From positions 1 to 52,244 of the forward strand of contig JAFGSQ010000054.1 in assembly GCA_016934535.1 (NCBI GenBank): a stretch of 52,244 bases of DNA, in the 5' to 3' direction. Every line of letters begins with the position of its first letter. Position 1 is the first letter of the stretch. Below, in pieces: positions 1-5,928 of the stretch. This stretch comes from a candidate division WOR-3 bacterium (lineage in GTDB: Bacteria > SDB-A). The notes beneath the pieces are model-generated. The model ran no database searches. It was not told the DNA's origin and worked only from the letters and a program-made list of their open reading frames with translations. The translations under genes and the position numbers were made by a program.

Positions 1-230
1 ATTGATCCTTCTGTTACCAAATCAACTTTTATTCCAAGCTTATCTGTAAGTTCATTTTCAATTCGCAATAATTGAAGAAGTGAAATATTACCATGAAAAC
101 GCACAAGAATATCAATATCGCTTCCTTTTCCATCTTCTTTTCGAGCATAAGATCCGAACAATCCTATTAACTCCGGATTATATTCCCTTAAATGCTTGAG
201 GATAATATTTCTAATTTTTTGTCGAGACAT
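1..230 (-). CDS. MNT-type nucleotidyltransferase (partial, runs off the left edge)
   Basis: The reading frame opens with ATG at 230 and is still open at base 1, so only the first 76 residues are present. It shows the core of the minimal nucleotidyltransferase fold: GSYAR at residues 26-30, then SDIDIL with Asp38 and Asp40 as likely metal ligands, and a third acidic residue at Asp70 (VDLV). Families of this size (about 100 residues) are usually the antitoxin-like partner of a HEPN protein, acting by AMPylation, or stand alone. The HEPN partner would lie downstream, outside the window, so the pairing is inference. It reads in the same direction as the VapBC-like pair that follows at 1.2-0.6 kb, suggesting a small stress or defence patch. 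Confidence 0.8.
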   Translation of the reverse strand, partial: MSRQKIRNIILKHLREYNPELIGLFGSYARKEDGKGSDIDILVRFHGNISLLQLLRIENELTDKLGIKVDLVTEGS

Positions 231-338
231 ACTTCAAATTTAGCAATTTTTTTTAACAAAAGCTATATCATTGATCGATCACCAATCTGCACCAATGATT
301 AAGCACGTAAAGCACGCCATATAAGAGATCTACACAGT

Positions 339-382
339 TATAAAATTTGCAGGACAAATTTTATAAAGAAAAGTTTCTTTAT
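339..382. other. Two overlapping hairpins (mutually exclusive stems)
   Basis: TATAAAATTTG (339-349) pairs perfectly with CAAATTTTATA (355-365) around a five-base loop CAGGA. ATAAAGAAA (363-371) pairs perfectly with TTTCTTTAT (374-382) around a two-base loop. The right arm of the first stem shares three bases with the left arm of the second, so both cannot form fully at once. There is no clean T-tract on the + strand and no known RNA family is recognised. Possible roles are transcript end processing or a degenerate mobile-element end; both are inference. Confidence 0.5.
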
Positions 383-536
383 TCTCCTTCGTGTGACGAT
401 ATTTTGAATCTTTGATTCAAAAATCGGATTCGCGGTTAATATTCTTTTTTTCTTCTTTCTTATCTTTCGTGTTCATACGCGGTTGATTCTTCTTTATATT
501 TGTGTTCATTAGTGGTGTATATTTTTTCTTATTAAA

Positions 537-582
537 CTCGTAAAGCTATATGCCGCTGCAGCTCGTAAAGATATTTGCCGCT
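537..582. repeat. 21-bp direct repeat, two copies
   Basis: CTCGTAAAG starts copies at 537-557 and 562-582, both ending TGCCGCT. The copies differ at two positions and are separated by four bases, giving a 25-bp period. The pair lies just beyond the 3' end of the VapC-like gene. There is no third copy, so it is not a CRISPR array. Confidence 0.6.
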
Positions 583-609
583 TGACAAGAGATGAAGGAT
601 TGACATTCA

Positions 610-1041
610 TTATCTGTTTTTATAAGGCAATTGAAGTGTTTCAACAAAATCTGAAACTGATTCGAGTCCAGGATCTTTATGGACAAGTACAGCCTTTTTA
701 TCGTGAGCTGTCGCGGCAATAAAAGCGTCGGAAACGGAAAGCCTGTGGTTTGCTTTTATCCTGCCGGCCGACAATGTAATTCTTTCGCAGGGCTCGACGC
801 ATTGCAGGGGTAACGCTTTTAGCAATATTACCAATTCTTTTGCCGCGCTTTCTCCTTTTCCCTGCCATGCTATGTAATAAACTTCGGTAAAAGAGATAAA
901 AGAAATAAAACTCTCGCATTTTTTGTTTCTTGATCTCGTTAAAATATCATCTACCGTTTCGCTCCCTTTTTCGTCTTTTATGAGAGTAAACAGTGCTGAA
1001 GTATCTAAAACGTATCTTTTATTCACTTTTCCGCTCTTCAT
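610..1041 (-). CDS. PIN-domain ribonuclease toxin (VapC family)
   Basis: This 143-residue protein has the length and acidic residues of a VapC toxin, a metal-dependent ribonuclease that usually cleaves tRNA or rRNA. The acidic residues are Asp13 in YVLDTSALF, Glu53 in FTEVYY, Asp105 in LSVSDAFIA and Asp123 near HKDPG, all in the expected spacing, so the active site looks intact. It overlaps the antitoxin gene by 23 bases if the ATG at 1041 is used. A GTG at 1026, just beside the antitoxin stop, is a likely alternative start and would remove five residues. Family assignment is strong; its RNA target cannot be read from the sequence. Confidence 0.9.
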   Translation of the reverse strand: MKSGKVNKRYVLDTSALFTLIKDEKGSETVDDILTRSRNKKCESFISFISFTEVYYIAWQGKGESAAKELVILLKALPLQCVEPCERITLSAGRIKANHRLSVSDAFIAATAHDKKAVLVHKDPGLESVSDFVETLQLPYKNR

Positions 1042-1246
1042 TCCTCGATTCTATCAAAGCTTTCAAGAAATCTATGTTTTTATATTTCCCCCTCAACTCA
1101 TTTACAGGATCTTTTGGTATAGGCAGAACTGATATTGTAAATCCGTCGTCAAGCCAAGCCAGTTTAGACTTTGGGAGAATTTTGTATTTTTTTCTTATGG
1201 CCGAGGGTATGGCGGTTTGACCCCTTATGGTTACCGTGCTTAGCAT
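1019..1246 (-). CDS. AbrB/SpoVT-type antitoxin (VapB/MazE-like)
   Basis: A 75-residue protein beginning MLSTVTIRGQTAIP, the swapped-hairpin AbrB DNA-binding fold (T-x-R-G-Q-x-x-x-P, then an IRKKY helix) found in VapB antitoxins. The C-terminal charged tail would wrap the PIN toxin encoded directly downstream. The ATG at 1246 is chosen over an upstream in-frame start at 1267 because a full AAAGGAGG site lies five bases before it. The protein probably neutralises the toxin and represses its own operon by binding the repeats at 1276-1306. The last 23 bases overlap the toxin ORF, typical of translational coupling. Confidence 0.9.
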   Translation of the reverse strand: MLSTVTIRGQTAIPSAIRKKYKILPKSKLAWLDDGFTISVLPIPKDPVNELRGKYKNIDFLKALIESRNEERKSE

Positions 1247-1271
1247 ATTAGCCTCCTTTATTATCATTGAA

Positions 1272-1300
1272 ATTATACAAGATAAAAATAATATTTACAA
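1272..1300 (-). promoter_or_regulatory. Sigma70-type promoter of the VapBC-like operon
   Basis: Read on the minus strand: -35 TTGTAA (1295-1300), a 17-base spacer, and a consensus -10 TATAAT (1272-1277), 25 bases before the antitoxin ATG. The -10 and -35 elements each overlap one copy of a direct repeat (see 1276-1306), as expected for autorepression. Confidence 0.7.
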
Positions 1301-1306
1301 GATAAA
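1276..1306 (-). promoter_or_regulatory. Operator-like direct repeats at the VapBC promoter
   Basis: The 11-base sequence TACAAGATAAA occurs at 1276-1286 and again, exactly, at 1296-1306. The starts are 20 bases apart, about two helical turns, so bound proteins would sit on one face. One copy touches the -10 and the other the -35. Binding by the adjacent AbrB-type antitoxin is inferred from position. Confidence 0.55.
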
Positions 1307-1454
1307 TTAAGTATTTTACCTGTAATATCTTAAAAAGTCATGACGGGATGGAATTTGACATTTCCATGTTTATGCAATAGCTTATACTATAAAACACGAG
1401 GGAATACTAAAGTCAATGTTGTTTGTTTTGATTACAGGAAAGAACATTTTTTAA

Positions 1455-1721
1455 ATGAAATTTGTTATGATCTTAGGATATGTCTTGTTGATCCTGGGCG
1501 CCGTTTTATGTCTTTTCTGCTTTTCGATATACGTTCTTTCGCATCTGACATACCTTTCAGTATGTTTCAATAAGTGGGTGATGTCCGAAGCCCCCAGGTA
1601 TGCAACCGATCCGATATTGTATCTACTCGGCTCATATTTTTGGCTTTTTGTCGCTTTCATCGGAATGATAATGATCATGTTTCAAAAGATTTATGTTAAA
1701 GTTCTCGGCGAGAATAAATAA
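1455..1721 (+). CDS. Small membrane protein, two TM segments, unknown function
   Basis: An 88-residue protein dominated by two hydrophobic segments, about residues 4-30 and 58-80, separated by a short polar loop; no known family is recognised. An AGGAAAG site at 1438-1444 precedes the ATG by a reasonable distance. Its 3' end overlaps the start of the PAP2 phosphatase gene by 29 bases in another frame, which suggests coupling and a shared job in the membrane, but also leaves open that the phosphatase starts further downstream. A TTGACA at 1355-1360 could be its -35, although no good -10 sits at the right distance. Confidence 0.55.
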   Translation: MKFVMILGYVLLILGAVLCLFCFSIYVLSHLTYLSVCFNKWVMSEAPRYATDPILYLLGSYFWLFVAFIGMIMIMFQKIYVKVLGENK

Positions 1722-2487
1722 ACTTCACCTCCTTGGAAACCGGTATTTTTACGTAACACTGATTTTGTCGTTTCTCGCAGTTCTCACTGCCGTGCCTGTT
1801 GTCAACATGTCTATTTTCAGATTCCTCAATAATTTATCGTCGGTAACGGGAGAGAATGTCTGGATTTTTTTTACATTCTTTTCCGACGGGTTGGTCTCTT
1901 TTGTCATCCTGACTCCTTTTGTTAGGAAAAAACCTAAAATAATATTTGCTGTCATCATCGCCGCAATAATTTCGACAATATTAAACCAAATACTGAAGAG
2001 GTCATTTCACGTCCTCAGGCCGACGAGGGTCCTGGACAGGAACTCAATGATTCTCATAGGACCTGACTGGGGACAGTATTCTTTTCCGTCGGGGCATGCG
2101 TCGATGGTTTTTGTACTGGCTTCAGTTATATCCGAAGAGGGGAAGAGGCCGCTTAAAATAATTGTTTTGTTTATAGCTTCAATTATCGCCATTTCACGGG
2201 CAGTCGTCGGGGTCCATTGGCCGTTTGACATAACTGCTGGAGCCGCTATGGGATGGATTTCAGGTTGCTTGGGTTACTGTATTGCCGGAAAGATCTTGTG
2301 GGGCACAGGCAGAAAAGCGGCGATCTTTTACGGATTTCTTTTGGCAGTATGCTGTATCGTTCTTTTTTTGTGGGACTATTCGGGTTTTGATGGAATCATG
2401 CTTTTTCAAAAGACAGTAGCCCTTGTTTTCTTTGCTGTTTGTTTAGTTGAAGTTTTTTATTTGATGAAAAGATCGCCTAAATCTTAA
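1693..2487 (+). CDS. PAP2-family membrane phosphatase
   Basis: A 264-residue integral membrane protein with all three PAP2 motifs: K102 to R109-P110 (KRSFHVLRP), PSGH at 132-135, and S-R-x6-H-x3-D at 167-179 (SRAVVGVHWPFD) with His175 as the likely nucleophile. Around six hydrophobic segments surround them. Members dephosphorylate lipid phosphates such as phosphatidate, phosphatidylglycerol phosphate or undecaprenyl pyrophosphate on the outer face of the inner membrane. Which substrate is used here cannot be told. The ATG at 1693 lies inside the preceding small gene and has no strong ribosome site, so a slightly later start is possible. Confidence 0.9.
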   Translation: MLKFSARINKLHLLGNRYFYVTLILSFLAVLTAVPVVNMSIFRFLNNLSSVTGENVWIFFTFFSDGLVSFVILTPFVRKKPKIIFAVIIAAIISTILNQILKRSFHVLRPTRVLDRNSMILIGPDWGQYSFPSGHASMVFVLASVISEEGKRPLKIIVLFIASIIAISRAVVGVHWPFDITAGAAMGWISGCLGYCIAGKILWGTGRKAAIFYGFLLAVCCIVLFLWDYSGFDGIMLFQKTVALVFFAVCLVEVFYLMKRSPKS

Positions 2488-2614
2488 AACACTGCATATT
2501 GAATTCTCGTATTCCAAACGATTTTGACTTGATTTTATTCTGAAATTATCGGACAATTCGTTTTTATACATCGGTCATTGCGCTCGTAAAGAGTGAAAAC
2601 GATATTTTTATCTC

Positions 2615-2687
2615 GCCCTCGTAGCTCAGTGGATAGAGCATCGGTTTCCTAAACCGGGGGCCACAAGTTCGAATCTTGTCGGGGGCG
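2615..2687 (+). tRNA. tRNA-Arg (anticodon CCT)
   Basis: A complete cloverleaf of 73 bases: acceptor GCCCTCG/CGGGGGC with one T-G pair, D-stem GCTC/GAGC, anticodon stem TCGGT/ACCGG with loop TTCCTAA (anticodon CCT at 2648-2650), and T-arm ACAAG-TTCGAAT-CTTGT. The discriminator base is G and the CCA end is not encoded. It decodes AGG. The next gene begins 26 bases downstream. Confidence 0.95.
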
Positions 2688-2713
2688 AAATCTACGATCT
2701 TAAAGGAGAAGAA

Positions 2714-3481
2714 ATGACGAAAAATCTTCCTCATCAGGAAATAGGACACGACGATGCTTTTATTAAATACATAAAAAAAATCGTCATTCTCATCAAAAAG
2801 TATCCCTATCATTCGGCCATTGTTGTAGTCGCGGCCGTATCTCTCATAGTCCTTTTGTCCAACCTCTTCGGACGAAGAGGCGACACGATGAAAACACAGG
2901 ATCACATTCTTCTAACCATGAATAATTTTGACGCCCTGTATTACGGAGAAAACACACAGGAAGTCCTGACAGCTTTGACCCAGTCGATGGACAGGCTTTC
3001 GAAAATCTCCAACCAGGACACTACATCCAAAGGACTCATAACAACTCTCGAAGGATACTCTTTTGCTCTCCAGCTTCAATACCAAATGGCCGCCGAAAAA
3101 TGGCAGAAAGTCTTCGGAGGGGAAGTGAATGCGTCCAAAACGGTCGCGCTCGTGGCGACCTTGGGTTTCACGGATATGGTTGACCCGATTAATTCAGTGT
3201 CCATAATCTTTCCGAGACTGCAGGAATTCTTTGTAGAAGATTCCGGGCTGGCCATGCTGGCTCTTCTCGACGCCGGCGAAAACGCTGTTTTTGCGCTGAT
3301 GTACGATACTTCAGCCGCCGTAGACACTTCTACAGTTCAGTTATACGACATGGGAAAAATGGCTCTCGATTTTTCGGTTCACAACATGACCAACTTGTCT
3401 CTTAAAAATGAAGCGCTTTTCTACAGAGAAATGATAGACGTCGCCTATCAGGTCAGAAACAACAAAATAGAGACAGAATAA
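2714..3481 (+). CDS. Single-TM, TPR-like periplasmic-domain protein, unknown function
   Basis: 255 residues: a basic cytoplasmic N-terminus, one TM helix at about residues 35-53, then a roughly 200-residue helical domain. The layout (short N-terminus, one TM, alanine- and helix-rich C-terminal part) resembles YfgM/tetratricopeptide-like membrane proteins, which assist protein translocation, but no TPR consensus is clear and I do not claim that function. A strong AAGGAG site at 2702-2707 fixes the start. It is read just after tRNA-Arg and is followed by a good terminator, so the two may share a transcript. Confidence 0.75.
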   Translation: MTKNLPHQEIGHDDAFIKYIKKIVILIKKYPYHSAIVVVAAVSLIVLLSNLFGRRGDTMKTQDHILLTMNNFDALYYGENTQEVLTALTQSMDRLSKISNQDTTSKGLITTLEGYSFALQLQYQMAAEKWQKVFGGEVNASKTVALVATLGFTDMVDPINSVSIIFPRLQEFFVEDSGLAMLALLDAGENAVFALMYDTSAAVDTSTVQLYDMGKMALDFSVHNMTNLSLKNEALFYREMIDVAYQVRNNKIETE

Positions 3482-3499
3482 ATAACGACTCAAGTATCG

Positions 3500-3538
3500 G
3501 AAATGCATTTTTTAGCTGAAAATGCATTTCGCCTTTTT
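3500..3538 (+). terminator. Rho-independent terminator
   Basis: GAAATGCATTTT (3500-3511) pairs perfectly over 12 bases with AAAATGCATTTC (3519-3530), loop TTAGCTG, followed by GCCTTTTTAT. It closes the + strand gene ending at 3481. No T-run follows on the minus strand, so it should not stop tex transcription. Confidence 0.7.
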
Positions 3539-3616
3539 ATTACCCGTGTTTGAGAATCGAACCAGTAGTAAATTTACAGAAAATCAGGAATTGTAACAGA
3601 AATTACAACTGATTTT

Positions 3617-5869
3617 TCAACGGGAACCCCATATTTTTTTCAGTTGTTCGACTGATTCTGCCATGGATTTTTTCTTTTTTTTCTTCTTTTTATCGGATTT
3701 TTTTTCAAGAGCCTTCATGCTCAGATTGATCCTTTTGAGTTCTTCGTCGACGGAGACGACTTTCACTTTCACTTTTTTTCCGACTGAAATGAATTCTTCC
3801 GGTTTCGTGACAAACGAGTTCGAGAGTTCGGATATGTGTACCAGTCCGTCTATGTGAACTCCGATATCGACGAAAACGCCGAAATTCGTGACGTTTGTGA
3901 CGACGCCGTCGAGTATCATATCGGTCCTGACTTCAGAGATGTCTGCGACTCCTTCGTTAAAAAGGAACATCTGAAAATCTTCGCGAGGATCCCTGCCGGG
4001 ATTTTTCAATTCAGTGAAAATATCAAGAACTGTCGGGAGACCGAAGGATTCCGTCGTGTACTTTTCAGGGTTGATTTTTGAAAGCAGTTCAATGTTCGCT
4101 ATGAGATCGGAAAGAGGTTTTTTGAGGTCATCTGAAATCTGATTGACAATGAAGTAGGATTCGGGATGTATGCCGGTCGCATCCAGCGGCTCGTCCCTGC
4201 CTTTGATTCTGAGAAATCCGGCGCTCTGCTGAAAAGCCCGTTCTCCGTACATTCGCACATTCATAAGATCTTTTCTGCTATTGAACGCTCCTAAATTTTT
4301 TCTGTGATCCACTATGTTTTTGGCGAGAGTTTCTCCGATTCCCGAAACATATTTCAGCAAATGGCACGATGCGATATTGAGATCGACACCAACTCTGTTG
4401 ACTACAGAGACTACTACAGAGTCGAGTTTGTTCTTCAAAAGGGTTTGATTGACGTCGTGCTGATACTGACCGACTCCAATAGCTTTGGGATCAATCTTGA
4501 CGAGTTCGGAGAGCGGGTCCTGAAAACGCCTGCCTATTGATATAGCTCCGCGGACGGTTAAATCTTTGTCGGGAAATTCTTCCCGTCCGGCTTTTGACGC
4601 GGAATAAACAGATGCGCCGGCTTCGCTTATGACCGTGACTATTATGTCTTTTCCTTCGACTGTTTTTTTTACAAGTATTTCGGTTTCTCTCGACGCGGTT
4701 CCGTTGCCGATGACGATTGCCTGAATGGAATGTTTTTCAATGCACTTCAATATTTTTTTTGATGAATCAGCCAAAGCTTTTTCGGAGCCCACCGAAAAGA
4801 ACACGAAATCTTCGGCAAGATTTCCGAGTTCGTCAATTATTGCCGTTTTACAGCCTGTTCTGTAGCCGGGATCTACGGCCATCACTTTCATGTGGCCTGC
4901 GGGAGGCGATAGAAGGAGGCTTTCAAGATTTTTTGAAAAAATCTCCACGGCTTCAACATCGGATGTCTTCTTTAGTTCAAGCCTTATGTCGAGTTCGATT
5001 GATGGCACGATGAGCCTTTTCAGAGAGTCTTCGAGCATCTTGTCCAAAAACATTCTTCTCGGATGAGAACAATCGTAGAGAAGAGTCGAAAGTTCTGAAC
5101 AGTATGAATCCTTTACGGAGGTGATTGATGTTTTGAGAACTTTTTCCCTTTCTCCTCTGGCTATGGCTAAATATCTGTGAGAAGGTATGAATTTGATCTT
5201 TTCTGTAAAATTGTAGTATTTTTCAAATTTAGAGCGTTTGTCGGCCCATCCCTCGGCGGCTGTTACAATTACGACTCCGTTTTCCCTGAGAAAATCGCGG
5301 GCTTTTTTCCTGACTTCGGAATTCTCCGAAAACTGCTCGGCGAGAATGTGACCGGCCCCTTCGAGAGCTTCTTCGGGAGTCAGTTCGAGTTTTTTTTCTT
5401 TGACATATTTCAGGGACATGTGTTTTGGCTCCCCTTGAATGTCCGGTCTCAATATGTCTTGGGAGAGGTCCAGAAGACCTTTCTCTTTGGCCATGGAGGC
5501 TTTTGTCCTGCGTTTAGGCTTGTAAGGGAGATACAAATCCTCGAGTTCGTTCTTTGAGTATACAGATTCTATTTTACTGCGGAGTTCATCCGTGAGTGAT
5601 CCCTGTTCTGAAATTGTCGTCAATATTGTCTTTTTTCTCGAGTTCAGTTCTGAAATGTAATCACAGAAATCTTTGATCTTTTGGACTACAACTTCATCAG
5701 CGCTCTGGATTTTTTCTTTCCGGTATCTCGAAATAAAAGGTACGGTCATCGAAGCGTCGAATAGCTCGATCAGATTGGCTACGGTGGTCCGTTGCACGCC
5801 GGATTCGGACACTATATAACTGATGTCCTTATCAGATATGCTGTTTTTTAAAGATGACTCGTCTTGCAT
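3617..5869 (-). CDS. tex: Tex family RNA-binding transcription accessory protein
   Basis: 750 residues, close to the usual 720-780. In order: the helical Tex N-terminal domain (about 10-190), a YqgF/RuvC-like fold starting near residue 330 (AVDPGYRTGCKTA), tandem helix-hairpin-helix motifs near 490-560 (VSGIGETLAKNIV), and a C-terminal S1 RNA-binding domain near 635-710 (GVVTNVTNFGVFVDIG). Tex homologues bind single-stranded nucleic acid and RNA polymerase and influence transcription and translation. The tail after S1 carries a run of eight lysines (KSDKKKKKKKK). It is transcribed alone from a divergent promoter region shared with the GH18 gene. Confidence 0.95.
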   Translation of the reverse strand: MQDESSLKNSISDKDISYIVSESGVQRTTVANLIELFDASMTVPFISRYRKEKIQSADEVVVQKIKDFCDYISELNSRKKTILTTISEQGSLTDELRSKIESVYSKNELEDLYLPYKPKRRTKASMAKEKGLLDLSQDILRPDIQGEPKHMSLKYVKEKKLELTPEEALEGAGHILAEQFSENSEVRKKARDFLRENGVVIVTAAEGWADKRSKFEKYYNFTEKIKFIPSHRYLAIARGEREKVLKTSITSVKDSYCSELSTLLYDCSHPRRMFLDKMLEDSLKRLIVPSIELDIRLELKKTSDVEAVEIFSKNLESLLLSPPAGHMKVMAVDPGYRTGCKTAIIDELGNLAEDFVFFSVGSEKALADSSKKILKCIEKHSIQAIVIGNGTASRETEILVKKTVEGKDIIVTVISEAGASVYSASKAGREEFPDKDLTVRGAISIGRRFQDPLSELVKIDPKAIGVGQYQHDVNQTLLKNKLDSVVVSVVNRVGVDLNIASCHLLKYVSGIGETLAKNIVDHRKNLGAFNSRKDLMNVRMYGERAFQQSAGFLRIKGRDEPLDATGIHPESYFIVNQISDDLKKPLSDLIANIELLSKINPEKYTTESFGLPTVLDIFTELKNPGRDPREDFQMFLFNEGVADISEVRTDMILDGVVTNVTNFGVFVDIGVHIDGLVHISELSNSFVTKPEEFISVGKKVKVKVVSVDEELKRINLSMKALEKKSDKKKKKKKKSMAESVEQLKKIWGSR

Positions 5870-5892
5870 AAAATTAACTCAGGAATTATCAT
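5864..5892 (+). promoter_or_regulatory. Candidate promoter of the GH18 gene
   Basis: -35 TTGCAT (5864-5869), 17-base spacer, -10 TATCAT (5887-5892). The -35 overlaps the tex start codon and the -10 touches the tex -10, so the two divergent promoters would compete. The -35 match is only four of six. Confidence 0.4.
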
Positions 5893-5919
5893 AATAGCAA
5901 ATAGGTAAACAAATATCAA
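5891..5919 (-). promoter_or_regulatory. Promoter of tex
   Basis: Minus strand -35 TTGATA (5914-5919), 17-base spacer, -10 TATTAT (5891-5896); each hexamer matches the sigma70 consensus at five of six positions. The tex ATG is 22 bases downstream of the -10. Confidence 0.65.
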
Positions 5920-5928
5920 GGCGGTGAC

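Larger units (their letters stand above)
231..609. other. Gene-free stretch with hairpins and direct repeats
   Basis: No convincing reading frame is present. The stretch is AT-rich and holds two overlapping hairpins at 339-382, a 21-bp direct repeat at 537-582, and two looser copies of a GTGTTCAT-containing sequence near 469-477 and 502-510. It separates the VapC-like gene from the nucleotidyltransferase, so it contains the 3' end of the VapBC transcript and any promoter of the nucleotidyltransferase gene. Confidence 0.6.

Noticed and set aside
1355-1388. Promoter TTGACA...TATACT before the 1455 gene
   Set aside because: The spacer is 22 bases, too long for sigma70; the properly spaced hexamer matches poorly.
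2488-2614. Terminator or promoter before tRNA-Arg
   Set aside because: Only partial -35/-10 matches with wrong spacing and no stable hairpin were found.
2615-2687. Integration site at tRNA-Arg
   Set aside because: No integrase gene and no repeated tRNA 3' end in the window.
5177-5557. 126-residue + strand frame inside tex
   Set aside because: Antisense shadow of the Tex N-terminal domain.
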